Shown piece after piece: positions 26,363 through 34,493 of a stretch of DNA of 46,222 nt. The translations under genes were made by a program, and so were the position numbers. Below the pieces are notes generated by a model that did no database searches, had not been told where the DNA came from, and worked only from the letters and a program-made list of their open reading frames with translations. Origin of the DNA: Hydrogenophaga sp. 2FB (lineage in GTDB: Bacteria > Pseudomonadota > Gammaproteobacteria > Burkholderiales > Burkholderiaceae_C); the NCBI RefSeq assembly GCF_005503365.1, contig NZ_SCML01000010.1:80001-126222 (forward strand), written 5' to 3'. Each line of letters begins with the position of its first letter. The stretch's first letter is position 1.

Positions 26363-27466
26363 ATGCCCTTTGCCCCCCTGCAGAACGACACTTTTCTGCG
26401 CGCCTGCCTGCGCCAAGCCACCGACCACACGCCCGTCTGGCTCATGCGCCAGGCCGGCCGCTACTTGCCCGAGTACCGGGCCACGCGCGCGCAAGCCGGC
26501 AGTTTCATGGGGCTGGCGACCAACACCGACTACGCGACCGAGGTGACGCTGCAGCCGCTGGAGCGCTATGCGCTGGACGCGGCCATTCTGTTCAGCGACA
26601 TCCTCACCGTGCCCGATGCCATGGGCCTGGGCCTGTCGTTCGCCATCGGTGAAGGTCCGAAATTCGCCAAGACCGTGCGCACCGAGTCCGACGTGGAGAA
26701 GCTCGCCGTGCCCGACATGGAGAAGCTGCGCTACGTGTTCAACGCAGTCACCTCGATCCGCAAGGCGCTCAACGGCCGCGTGCCGCTGATCGGCTTCTCG
26801 GGCAGCCCCTGGACGTTGGCCTGCTACATGGTCGAAGGCGGCGGCAGCGACGACTACCGCGCCGTGAAGTCGCTGATGTACGCGCGGCCCGACCTGATGC
26901 ACCGCATCCTGGCGATCAACGCCGACGCCGTGGCCGCCTACCTGAACGCTCAGATCGACGCCGGCGCGCAGGCCGTGATGGTGTTCGACAGCTGGGGCGG
27001 CGTGCTCGCCGACGGCAAGTTCCAGGACTTCAGCCTGGCCTACACCCGGCGCGTGCTGGCGCAGCTCAAGCGCGAGCACGAAGGCGTGACCATTCCGCGC
27101 ATCGTCTTCACCAAGGGCGGCGGCCTGTGGCTCGACGACATGAGGACCCTGGACTGCCACGCGCTCGGCCTGGACTGGACGGTGAACCTTGCTCGCGCGC
27201 GCGCCCTGGTGGGCGAAGGCCCGAACGGCAAGGCGCTGCAGGGCAACATCGACCCCAACGTGCTGTTCGCGCCGCCCGAGCGCATCGAGGCCGAGGTGGC
27301 CGCCGTGCTCGAGAGTTTTGGTGCGCCGCACCAAGGCCCCGGCGTGGGACCGACCCACATCTTCAATCTGGGCCACGGCATCAGCCAGTTCACGCCGCCC
27401 GAACACGTGTCGGTGCTCGTGGATGCGGTGCATTCGCATTCCCGCCGGCTGCGTGCGGCGGCCTGA
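26363..27466 (+). CDS. hemE: uroporphyrinogen decarboxylase
   Basis: This 367-residue enzyme is full length. It begins with the family signature [16 protein letters not shown] (about residues 21-36), has [12 protein letters not shown] with the catalytic Asp, [16 protein letters not shown] and FDSWGG, and ends in [16 protein letters not shown]. It removes four carboxyl groups from uroporphyrinogen III in cytoplasmic heme biosynthesis. Start ATG 26363 follows a 60-bp gap containing GGATAATCC, where GATAAT might be a -10. Downstream of the stop is a 378-bp region without genes, with DnaA boxes, then priA. A GC-rich hairpin at the end of the gene and T7 at 27475-27481 may end transcription. Confidence 0.97.
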   Translation: MPFAPLQNDTFLRACLRQATDHTPVWLMRQAGRYLPEYRATRAQAGSFMGLATNTDYATEVTLQPLERYALDAAILFSDILTVPDAMGLGLSFAIGEGPKFAKTVRTESDVEKLAVPDMEKLRYVFNAVTSIRKALNGRVPLIGFSGSPWTLACYMVEGGGSDDYRAVKSLMYARPDLMHRILAINADAVAAYLNAQIDAGAQAVMVFDSWGGVLADGKFQDFSLAYTRRVLAQLKREHEGVTIPRIVFTKGGGLWLDDMRTLDCHALGLDWTVNLARARALVGEGPNGKALQGNIDPNVLFAPPERIEAEVAAVLESFGAPHQGPGVGPTHIFNLGHGISQFTPPEHVSVLVDAVHSHSRRLRAAA

Positions 27467-27844
27467 AACGCTCCTTTTTTTGCAGCAGATGCGGCCCTCG
27501 GCGCGGTCGACGGCAGGGGCCATAGCACAAAATTCGCATAAAAAGTCACTTGACACGGCTTACTTATGCACAAATCTTGTGTTGCGGTGCGCCATTGGGT
27601 GCGCTTCAGACCAAAGCCGGATGATTCCACCATCAACGCCGTAAGTTGTTGATTCATATGGATTTTGGTTTGTGCTTTTTTAGCAGGCAGTTTAAGCAAA
27701 CCCTTGATTTGCAAGGCTTCCGACCCCGCCGGAGCAAACTATCAACAAAGTTATCCACAGAAAGTCTGGATATGTTCCGATGCCCCGTCAAATCAACGAC
27801 TTAGCGCGATTTCCGACAGTCCAGCTGAGGATTGGGCGCTAAAC
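27467..27844. promoter_or_regulatory. AT-richer hemE-priA intergenic region with two DnaA boxes
   Basis: No gene is supported in this 378-bp stretch, which is visibly richer in A and T than its flanks. It holds two matches to the DnaA box TTATNCACA: TTATGCACA (27564-27572) and TTATCCACA (27751-27759), both on the plus strand. A TTGACA (27550-27555) lies just before the first. Small inverted repeats are CACAA-ATC-TTGTG (27569-27581) and ATCAAC-10-GTTGAT (27632-27653). The T-run 27475-27481 may end hemE transcription. It could control priA by DnaA, titrate DnaA, or be a relic of a replication region; it is not shown to be an origin. Confidence 0.6.
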
Positions 27845-30028
27845 ATGGCTTTCTGGCCCAGCGTCGTCGTGGCCACCCCGGCCCACAGCGGGGTGGGTGC
27901 GACCCTCACCTACCGAAGTGAGTTGTTGCTCGCGTCGGGCACACTGGTGCGGGTGCCGCTGGGTGCGCGAGAGGTCTTGGGCGTGGTGTGGGACTGCCCC
28001 ACCGAACCACCCCAAGGCCTGACCGAAGCGCAGACCAAAACAGTGGCGGGCGTGCTCGACGGCCTGCCCCCCCTGAATGCGCGCTGGCGGCAACTGGTGC
28101 GTTTCGCGGCGCAGTACTACCAGCGCGGCCTGGGCGAGGTGGCGCTGGCCGCGCTGCCGCCCCAGCTGCGCGACCTGGACGCGGTGCAACTGGCGCGCCG
28201 GCTGAAGAAGCAGCAGAAACAGCAGGCCGCCAAAGCCGCGCCGGTCGACACCACGGCCTTGGGCCACGACCTGAGCGACGAGCAGCACGAGGCCTTGCGC
28301 GCGCTCGAAGCGGCACAGACCCCGGTGCTGCTGTACGGCGCCACCGGCAGCGGCAAGACCGAGGTCTACCTGCAAGCCACCCAGCACGTGCTGCAGGCGC
28401 ACACCGAGGCGCAGGTGCTGGTGATGGTGCCCGAGATCAACCTCACGCCGCAGCTGGAGGCGCGCTTTCGCGAGCGCTTCGAGCCGCTGTTTGGCGCGGG
28501 CGCGCTGGTGTGCCTGCACAGCGGCATGACGCCCGCGCAGCGCCTGGCGGGTTGGCTCGCGGCGCACACCGGCCAGGCGCGCATCGTGCTGGGCACGCGC
28601 ATGGCGGTGCTGGCGAGTTTGCCGGGGTTGCGGCTGATCGTGGTGGATGAGGAACACGACCCGAGCTACAAGAGCCAGGAAGGGGCGCGGTATTCGGCAC
28701 GCGATCTGGCGGTGTACCGGGCGAAGGTGGAGACGGAGGCGCTGGTGGCGCAAGCGGCGTTGCTCCGGGCGGGCGCTCTCCCCGACCCTCTCCCGGACGG
28801 CGAGGGCGTGGGCGCACCTCGCTGCCGCGTCGTATTGGGTTCGGCCACGCCCTCGCTGGAAACCTGGCACGCAGCGGACCAGGGCCGCTACCTGCGCCTG
28901 TCGATGCCCGCGCGCATTGGCGGCGGCGCCTTGCCGCGCCTGCGCCTGGTCGACATGAACCACCAGCCCAAAGGCGCGGTGCTCGCGCCGCCGCTGGTCG
29001 CGGCCATGGCCGAGCGCATCGCGCGCGGAGAGCAGTGCATGGTGTTGCTCAACCGGCGCGGCTACGCCCCGGTGCTGGCGTGCCACGACTGCGGCTGGAA
29101 GAGCGCCTGCCCGCATTGCAGCGCCTTTCGCGTGTTCCACAAGCTCGACCGCACGCTGCGCTGCCACCACTGCGGCTTCACCGAGCGCGTGCCGCGCGCC
29201 TGCCCGGAGTGCGGCAACCTGGACATCGCGCCCGTGGGCCGCGGCACCGAACAACTGGAAGAGCACCTCGCCAGCCTGCTGGTCGACGTGAAACGCCCCG
29301 ACGGCGGGCCGGCGCGCGTGGCGCGCATGGACGCCGACTCGACCCGCCTCAAGGGCAGCCTGGAACAGCAGCTCGCCACCATGCACAGCGGCGAGGTGGA
29401 CGTGCTGGTCGGCACGCAGATGATCGCCAAGGGCCACGATTTCCGCCGCATCACGCTGGTGGCCGGCATCAACGCCGACTCGGGCCTGTTCGCCAGCGAC
29501 TACCGCGCGCCCGAGCGCCTGTTCGCGCTGCTGATGCAGGCCGGTGGCCGGGCCGGGCGCGACGCCGCCTTCGTCACCGAACAAGGCAGCGCGAGCGAAC
29601 TCTGGGTGCAGACCTGGACGCCCACGCACCCGCTGTTCGCCGCGCTGCGCCAACACGACTTCCCCGCCTTCGCCGCGCAGCAGCTCGCGGAGCGCGAGGG
29701 TGCGGGCATGCCGCCCTACGGTCACCAGGCCTTGTTGCGCGCCGACGCACGCACCCAGCAGGCCGCGCAGGCCTACCTGAACGCCGCCGCGCAGGCCGCC
29801 GATGGCCTGCCACACCGCGACGAGATCACGCTCTACCCCGCCGTGCCGCTCACGATCCAGCGCGTGGCCAATGTGGAGCGCGCGCAGCTGCTGGTGGAAG
29901 CGGTCTCGCGCGGCGCGCTGCAGCGCTTCCTCAACGCCTGGCAACCGGTGCTGCTGGCCTGCCGCAGCCTGCCCGAGGCGCGTGGGCTGGTGCGCTTTGC
30001 GGTGGATGTGGACCCGCTGGTGATCTAG
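27845..30028 (+). CDS. priA: primosomal replication helicase PriA with an inserted repeat
   Basis: This protein has 727 residues: an N-terminal 3'-DNA-binding domain (about 1-105), helicase lobe 1 with GATGSGKTEVY (Walker A) and DEEHDPSYKSQEG, a zinc domain with C-C-C-C pairs (CHDCGW, CPHC, CHHCGF, CPECGN) and lobe 2 with GTQMIAKGHDF. It restarts stalled replication forks. The start is ATG 27845 (MAFWPSVVVATP); the frame is open further upstream but without similarity. Between DLAVYRAK and VVLGSATPSLETW, where other PriA proteins have a very short link, there is an extra stretch of about 25 residues (about 300-328) encoded by a CCCTC-rich repeat. It should sit on a surface loop near lobe 1. 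Confidence 0.95.
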   Translation: MAFWPSVVVATPAHSGVGATLTYRSELLLASGTLVRVPLGAREVLGVVWDCPTEPPQGLTEAQTKTVAGVLDGLPPLNARWRQLVRFAAQYYQRGLGEVALAALPPQLRDLDAVQLARRLKKQQKQQAAKAAPVDTTALGHDLSDEQHEALRALEAAQTPVLLYGATGSGKTEVYLQATQHVLQAHTEAQVLVMVPEINLTPQLEARFRERFEPLFGAGALVCLHSGMTPAQRLAGWLAAHTGQARIVLGTRMAVLASLPGLRLIVVDEEHDPSYKSQEGARYSARDLAVYRAKVETEALVAQAALLRAGALPDPLPDGEGVGAPRCRVVLGSATPSLETWHAADQGRYLRLSMPARIGGGALPRLRLVDMNHQPKGAVLAPPLVAAMAERIARGEQCMVLLNRRGYAPVLACHDCGWKSACPHCSAFRVFHKLDRTLRCHHCGFTERVPRACPECGNLDIAPVGRGTEQLEEHLASLLVDVKRPDGGPARVARMDADSTRLKGSLEQQLATMHSGEVDVLVGTQMIAKGHDFRRITLVAGINADSGLFASDYRAPERLFALLMQAGGRAGRDAAFVTEQGSASELWVQTWTPTHPLFAALRQHDFPAFAAQQLAEREGAGMPPYGHQALLRADARTQQAAQAYLNAAAQAADGLPHRDEITLYPAVPLTIQRVANVERAQLLVEAVSRGALQRFLNAWQPVLLACRSLPEARGLVRFAVDVDPLVI
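28766..28818. repeat. CCCTCTCC-type palindromic repeat within priA
   Basis: The core is CCCTC-11-GAGGG (28786-28790 and 28802-28806) with an inner CCG-GA-CGG, flanked by GGGCGCTCTCCCCGA and GCGTGGGCGCACC. I recognise the CCCTCTCCCGGACGG pattern from intergenic repeats of GC-rich beta-proteobacteria (not verified). The second arm looks decayed compared with a perfect palindrome. It adds residues to PriA without a frame change. Confidence 0.55.
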
Positions 30029-30054
30029 AAAACACCCCCGCGGCGCATCGCGCC

Positions 30055-30094
30055 TCCCCTTCGAGGGGGCAACACCTGGAACCGGCAAAGCCGG
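30055..30094. repeat. two-hairpin repeat downstream of priA, also a possible terminator
   Basis: CCCCT-TCG-AGGGG (30056-30068) and CCGGC-AAA-GCCGG (30082-30094) lie in the 84-bp gap between the stop of priA and the stop of the converging receiver gene. The plan (C-rich hairpin with a TCG loop, GCA, then a CCG hairpin with an RAA loop) is the same as that of the element inside the PhzF-like gene at 10132-10163. It may serve as a bidirectional terminator. Confidence 0.6.
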
Positions 30095-30112
30095 AAACGT
30101 TGCTGTCTTTGC

Positions 30113-30523
30113 TTACGCCGCGAGTTCTTCCTGCACAGGCCACAGCTGTTCCAGCGTGTGCACCACGTCGCGCAAGCGAAACGGCTGCAGCAGCAGGCGG
30201 CGCACGTCCAGTTCCTTCAGGCGCCTGGCCAGCGCGGCGTCGCAGGTCGCCGCCATCACGGCGACCGGAATGTCGGGTGCGCAGCGGTACTTGCCTTCGC
30301 GCACGCGGGCCAGGAGGTCCAGCGCCACCGGGCCTTCGGCCAGCGACATCAGCAAGCCCTGGTCGGCGTTGGTCTTCATCCAGCGTTCGCCCAGCACGAT
30401 GCTGGTCGTCTGCTGCAGACGCACCAGTTGCAACTCGCGGCAGATCGAGGACACGGAACCGCGCACCAGCCCGTCGGGCTCGATCAGCAGCACCTGCGGG
30501 CGCGAAGCCAGCGCGGCGCTCAT
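30113..30523 (-). CDS. degenerate receiver-domain protein
   Basis: This 136-residue protein has the size and hydrophobic pattern of a response-regulator receiver: VLLIEPDGLVR for strand 1 and the acidic pocket (Glu15, Asp17), IPVAVMAATCD for strand 4, and VRRLLLQPFRLRDVV for strand 5. The segment where the phosphoacceptor Asp should stand reads QGLLMSLAEGP and has no Asp, and the usual KPF is QPF. So phosphorylation in the usual way is unlikely and it may work as a protein-protein adaptor. It overlaps the GAF gene by 4 bp (ATGA), so both proteins probably act together. Its stop faces the repeat behind priA. Confidence 0.78.
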   Translation of the reverse strand: MSAALASRPQVLLIEPDGLVRGSVSSICRELQLVRLQQTTSIVLGERWMKTNADQGLLMSLAEGPVALDLLARVREGKYRCAPDIPVAVMAATCDAALARRLKELDVRRLLLQPFRLRDVVHTLEQLWPVQEELAA

Positions 30524-31023
30524 GAAACCGCCTCCTCACGGCGGAACAGTTCTTCCACCACCAGATCGCGCAGGCCGTTGAGGATCGCCTCGTCGAGACG
30601 GTCGAACTCGCGGGGGCGGCGGTCCATGATGCACAGCGTGCCCACGACCTGGCCGTACGGCAGACGCAGCAAAGCCCCAGCGTAAAAACGGATGTAGGGC
30701 TGGCCCACCACCATCGGGTTGTCGGCAAATCGCGGGTCCATCAGCGCGTCGGGCACCACCAGCGTCCTGGCCATGGCCACGGCGTGACCGCAGAAGGAAA
30801 TGTCGCGCGGCGTCTCGTGCATGTCTTCCATGCCGAAGGACGACTTGAACCACTGCCGGTCCTGGTCCACCAGCGACACCAGCGCGATGGGCACGTTGAA
30901 CTCCTTGGCCGCGAAGGCCGAGATGCGGTCGAAGCGCTCTTCGGGCGGCGTGTCGAGGATCACGAGGTCGCGCAGCGCCCGCAGGCGCTTCGCTTCGTTG
31001 TGGGGCAGCGGTGCTTTGATCAT
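30520..31023 (-). CDS. GAF domain sensor protein
   Basis: This 167-residue protein is almost entirely a GAF domain, of the kind found at the N-terminus of sensor kinases and cyclases: EERFDRISAFAAKEFNVPIALVSLVD, then SFCGHAV and YGQVVGTLCIMDRRPREF. There is no output domain. The start is ATG 31023, with AGGAG at 31029-31033; a TTG further upstream is less likely. It is translationally coupled to the degenerate receiver. The SFCGHAV segment, with Cys and His, is typical for a subclass whose ligand I cannot name. Possibly the pair forms a split sensory module (inference). Confidence 0.87.
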   Translation of the reverse strand: MIKAPLPHNEAKRLRALRDLVILDTPPEERFDRISAFAAKEFNVPIALVSLVDQDRQWFKSSFGMEDMHETPRDISFCGHAVAMARTLVVPDALMDPRFADNPMVVGQPYIRFYAGALLRLPYGQVVGTLCIMDRRPREFDRLDEAILNGLRDLVVEELFRREEAVS

Positions 31024-31038
31024 GGATGCTCCTGCCAA

Positions 31039-31136
31039 GATAGCAATATATTGGCGTCGCTACTACATCGGTTGCTATCGAAAAATATTGAGTCCTGCCC
31101 AAGGCCCGCGCAAATATAAGCAAACTACGATATAAG
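31039..31136. promoter_or_regulatory. divergent control region with inverted and direct repeats
   Basis: Between the GAF gene and the hydrolase gene, GATAGCAA (31039-31046) faces TTGCTATC (31072-31079) with 25 bp between. ATATAAG occurs at 31114-31120 and 31130-31136, 16 bp apart. The region is AT-rich for this genome and must contain both promoters; the second ATATAAG could hold the rightward -10. Exact promoter assignment is uncertain. Confidence 0.45.
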
Positions 31137-31165
31137 GTCGAACACGACTTTCACTGGAGACACCT

Positions 31166-32131
31166 GTGCCCCGATCCGCCCTTGGCCGCTGCCTGTTCGC
31201 GCCCCTGATCGCCCTCGCCGCCACCGCGCTGGCCCAAGCCCCGGATGCCGGCCCGGCCATGCGCGCGCAGGCCGTGGGTCCGCACAGCCATTACGTGGAA
31301 GGCCTCACGCAACTGGGTTCACCGAAGAACCAGAACTTCATCAGCAACGCGGGGTTCGTGATCACGCCCGCCGGTGTGGTGGTGATCGACGCGCTGGGCT
31401 CGCCGCGCCTGGCCGAGCGGCTCACGCAGGCGATCCGCCAGCTGACGGACAAGCCGGTGACGCACGTGATCCTGACGCACTACCACGCGGACCACATCTA
31501 CGGCCTGCAGCACTTCAAGCAGCTCGGCGCGCAGATCATTGCGCACGGCGCGTCGCGCGAATACATCCAGTCCGACACCGCGCGCCTGCGCCTGGAAGCC
31601 TCGCGCACCGACCTCGCGCCGTGGATCGACGCGGACACACGCATCGTGCCGGCCGATGTCTGGATCGACGGCCCGACCTCGATCAAGGTAGGCGGCGTGG
31701 TGTTCGAGCTCGTGCCGGTCGGGCCGTCACACACGCCGGAAGACATCGCCGTGTTCGTGTCATCCGAGAAAGTGCTGTTCGCCGGCGACCTGTTCTTCAA
31801 CGGCCGCCTGCCCTTCGTGGGCCAGGCCAACAGCCGGCAGTGGATCGAGTCGCTGGACCGCTTGCTGACCTTCGATGCGCGCGCGGTGGTGCCGGGCCAC
31901 GGCGCGGCATCCACCCAGCCCAAGAAGGACATCGGCATGACGCGCGACTACCTCAAGCACCTGCGCAAAACCATGGGCGACGCGGTGAGCGATTTCGTGC
32001 CGTTCGACGAAGCCTATGACAAGACCGATTGGTCCGTCTTCTCGGCCGTCCCCATGTTCGGTCCCGCCAACCGCATGAATGCGTACAACACCTACCTGCT
32101 GCTGGAGCAGGAGGCGTTGAAGAAACCTTAG
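31166..32131 (+). CDS. exported metallo-beta-lactamase-fold hydrolase
   Basis: This 321-residue protein has a signal peptide (LFAPLIALAATALAQA) and a metallo-beta-lactamase domain. The metal site is LTHYHADHIYG (HxHxDH, about 112-119), followed by GPSHTPEDIAVF with a His, FAGDLFFNG with the bridging Asp, and PGHG. It resembles the periplasmic SoxH/quinoprotein-relay hydrolase group more than true beta-lactamases. The start is GTG 31166 with GGAG about seven bases upstream; the divergent GAF gene shares the control region. The last 4 bp overlap the converging CobW-type gene. The substrate, perhaps a thioester or lactone, is unknown. Confidence 0.9.
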   Translation: MPRSALGRCLFAPLIALAATALAQAPDAGPAMRAQAVGPHSHYVEGLTQLGSPKNQNFISNAGFVITPAGVVVIDALGSPRLAERLTQAIRQLTDKPVTHVILTHYHADHIYGLQHFKQLGAQIIAHGASREYIQSDTARLRLEASRTDLAPWIDADTRIVPADVWIDGPTSIKVGGVVFELVPVGPSHTPEDIAVFVSSEKVLFAGDLFFNGRLPFVGQANSRQWIESLDRLLTFDARAVVPGHGAASTQPKKDIGMTRDYLKHLRKTMGDAVSDFVPFDEAYDKTDWSVFSAVPMFGPANRMNAYNTYLLLEQEALKKP

Positions 32132-33192
32132 GGACTCTGCACGCCCGACGCATCGGCGCTCAGCAGACGCACCGATTCGAAAAGAGTGGTGACGTGGGCT
32201 TTCTCGATGTTGCGCGTGATGAAGACCATGCGCGAGTGGGTGTCGGCGCTCGGCCAGCGGTCCAACCTGACGGGAGGATGAAAAACGTGTCCCACCCCTT
32301 GCACGACGACCGGGGCTCCCTCCACGTTCACAATCCCCTTGACCCGCAGCATGTCCTTCCCGCGAAGCCCCACCAGCAGTTCCATCGCCGACGTGAACGA
32401 GCTCCAGGAAAACGCGCGGTCGAATCGAAGCACGAACGACTTCACGCCGCGCGTGTGACGCCCCGTTAGACGGCTTCCCAGGTAGTCGGTCTCGTCGGCG
32501 CGAGGCGCACCGTCCGCCAGCTCCCCCAAAAAGTGCAGAGTCTGCGGCCCTGCACGCGCACTGTCGAGACCCAGCCCTTTGAGTTCTTGCGGGTGCACCA
32601 TGCCGTTGTGGCATTCAACGATGTCCGTGCGTGGGTTGATCTCCCGCAGGAGGTTGCGCACGAACTGCACCGAAGCCGCGTCAGCAAGGTCGGTTTTTGT
32701 CAGCAGGATGCGATCGGCCAGCGCCACTTGTTGCGTGGCCTCCGTGTGCGCCTCGAGTTGATCTGGCGCGTTGACCGTGTCGACCAGTGTCACCACACCA
32801 TCAAGCCGGTATCTGGCGCCGAGCATGGAGTCGTTCGCGAGCGTTTGTATGACCGGCCCGGGGTCCGCCATGCCCGTCGTCTCCACGATAACGCGGTCAA
32901 AGTCCGGGATTCTTCCGGCGCGCATGTCACCAAAAAGCTCCCGCAGCGTTTCCTGAAGGTCGGTCCTCACGGCGCAGCAAAGACAGCCGTTCTCCAGAAG
33001 GCTGACGTTCTCGCTCGACATCCGAACCAGATCGTCGTCAATGCCCACCTCGCCGAGTTCATTGATCACGACCGCCACGCGATCCATGTCCGGGTGCCGC
33101 AGCAAGTGGCTGATCAACGTGGTCTTCCCGGCCCCCAGGAAGCCGGTGATCAATGTCACCGGAATTTTGCTGGCAACCGTGTCTCGCTCCAT
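32128..33192 (-). CDS. COG0523 GTPase (CobW/metallochaperone family)
   Basis: This 354-residue G3E-family GTPase has the P-loop GFLGAGKTT (residues 17-25), metal motif GCLCC (69-73), VETTGMADP and guanine-specificity motif TKTD. A CobW C-terminal domain occupies about 240-350 (HTRGVKSFVLRFDRAF). COG0523 members deliver Zn, Co, Fe or Mn to client enzymes; some activate nitrile hydratase. It is the third gene of a leftward module, two bases after the LVIVD-type propeller. The likely client is therefore the propeller, which has several conserved-looking His residues (inference). Base use seems less GC-extreme than in neighbouring genes, consistent with transfer. Confidence 0.93.
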   Translation of the reverse strand: MERDTVASKIPVTLITGFLGAGKTTLISHLLRHPDMDRVAVVINELGEVGIDDDLVRMSSENVSLLENGCLCCAVRTDLQETLRELFGDMRAGRIPDFDRVIVETTGMADPGPVIQTLANDSMLGARYRLDGVVTLVDTVNAPDQLEAHTEATQQVALADRILLTKTDLADAASVQFVRNLLREINPRTDIVECHNGMVHPQELKGLGLDSARAGPQTLHFLGELADGAPRADETDYLGSRLTGRHTRGVKSFVLRFDRAFSWSSFTSAMELLVGLRGKDMLRVKGIVNVEGAPVVVQGVGHVFHPPVRLDRWPSADTHSRMVFITRNIEKAHVTTLFESVRLLSADASGVQSP

Positions 33193-33194
33193 GG

Positions 33195-34493
33195 CTAGAC
33201 GGTCATCTCGAGCACGTAGAGTCCGCCGCCGGTGCGGTCCATCGTGTACACATATTTCCGATCGTCCACATACACGTCGTTCAACTGGATGGCACCAGAC
33301 GGCGCGAGGGCCGGGGTCGCGGGAACGAAGTACGCGACCTCTTCCACCTGGTACGGATTGCTCGTGTCGTACACCCGCACCCCCGCGTTGAAGAAGGTGC
33401 CGATGATCAAGTGATCGGACCTGAACGATGTCGGCACGGGCATGTTCTCGTGCAGGTTGTGTGCGCCGAACCGCCCGCCTCGCTTCGCGAAGGTGTCATA
33501 GGGTGGCTGAGGGAACGTCCCGATGGGCACGGGGTTGGCGTCCGAGCGGGCATCGACCATCCAGACCAGTTTGGGCCAATCGTTGCCGTCCGGTTGCACG
33601 CATTCATCGCTCACCACCCAAAGCCCTCGGCTGAACAGCGGGAGCACCGTGTGCGTGAAGCCGTTGAAGGGTGGCGAGTGGTTCCAGTGCGACACCATCT
33701 GAATGTCGGCCGGGTTGGAAATGTCGAGAACAATCGCCCCGCCATCGATGTAGCCCACGTAGGCCCGATCGGGTTTGTCTGGAAACACGTTGGTGTTGTG
33801 CGCCCGAAAACCGGTGTCGAACTGGGCGGGCAGGCGCTGTGGCTGAGGTTGCGTGTCCCCCACGCGCGTTCCGGGATACCACCAGCGGCCCTTCTCGCTC
33901 GGGTGGCTCGGGTCGGACACGTCGATGATTCTGTAGATCTGATCGTCCTTGGGGTTGTGGGGCTGGAAGTCGTGCGCACCCGATGCCATGTGCACCGTCT
34001 TGCCGTCCACAAACCACACCGCATGGACGCCTCGGGAATACGGCCCGGAACAGTCGAAGTGCGAGACGAGCACCGGCTTCTCGGGAACCGTGATGTCGAA
34101 GATGTCGATGCCGGCCGGCTGCATGTTGACTTCTTTCGTCTGCCGGGCCACGACCAAGGTGTTGCCTGCCACGTCCAGCGAGTTCGAGCGCATCTTCATA
34201 TGCGGCAGCTCTGTCTGCACGACCACCTTCAGATTCCGCGGGTCCGTCACATCGACGGCGGTGAAGTCCTTGGGGGCCGCTTCATGGGCCATCCACAGGA
34301 TTCGACGTCCGTCGTTCGTCAGTTGCATGGCGATGCCTTCGCCCATGCCACCAAATCCATTCATCTCGTGGTGAGCCAGCAGGCGCATGTTGTGCGCCAT
34401 GTGCTGGTCTGAACGTGCGCGTCCCGCGGCAAAGTCTGAAATTTTCATCTGGGGTTGTTTCTCGGTGGGCTTGGTTGTCTGCGCGGATCTCAT
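33195..34493 (-). CDS. LVIVD-repeat beta-propeller protein
   Basis: This 432-residue protein lacks a signal peptide and consists of beta-propeller blades of LVIVD type, each reading like AxVxDVSDPxxPxxVG: FTAVDVTDPRNLKVV, IDIFDITVPEKPVLV, YRIIDVSDPSHPSEKG, IVLDISNPADIQMV, VRVYDTSNPYQVEEV. His residues cluster at ASGAHDFQPHNP, FRAHNTNVFP, FNGFTHTVLP and GAHNLHENM, reminiscent of selenium-binding-protein-like metal propellers. The start ATG overlaps the Bug gene stop by 4 bp; an internal ATG at 34448 is also possible. Function is unknown; with the metallochaperone-type GTPase next to it, a metal-dependent enzyme or binder is suggested (inference). Confidence 0.85.
   Translation of the reverse strand: MRSAQTTKPTEKQPQMKISDFAAGRARSDQHMAHNMRLLAHHEMNGFGGMGEGIAMQLTNDGRRILWMAHEAAPKDFTAVDVTDPRNLKVVVQTELPHMKMRSNSLDVAGNTLVVARQTKEVNMQPAGIDIFDITVPEKPVLVSHFDCSGPYSRGVHAVWFVDGKTVHMASGAHDFQPHNPKDDQIYRIIDVSDPSHPSEKGRWWYPGTRVGDTQPQPQRLPAQFDTGFRAHNTNVFPDKPDRAYVGYIDGGAIVLDISNPADIQMVSHWNHSPPFNGFTHTVLPLFSRGLWVVSDECVQPDGNDWPKLVWMVDARSDANPVPIGTFPQPPYDTFAKRGGRFGAHNLHENMPVPTSFRSDHLIIGTFFNAGVRVYDTSNPYQVEEVAYFVPATPALAPSGAIQLNDVYVDDRKYVYTMDRTGGGLYVLEMTV

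Noticed and set aside
23675..27556. Very long open frame on the minus strand (about 1290 codons)
   Set aside because: It is antisense to dsbD, the redoxin and hemE, has a His/Arg/Gly-rich composition without domain motifs, and arises from high GC at third positions.
27467..27844. Calling this region the chromosomal origin oriC
   Set aside because: Only two DnaA boxes, no dnaA or dnaN next to it and no cluster of boxes or 13-mers; it is reported only as a candidate control region.
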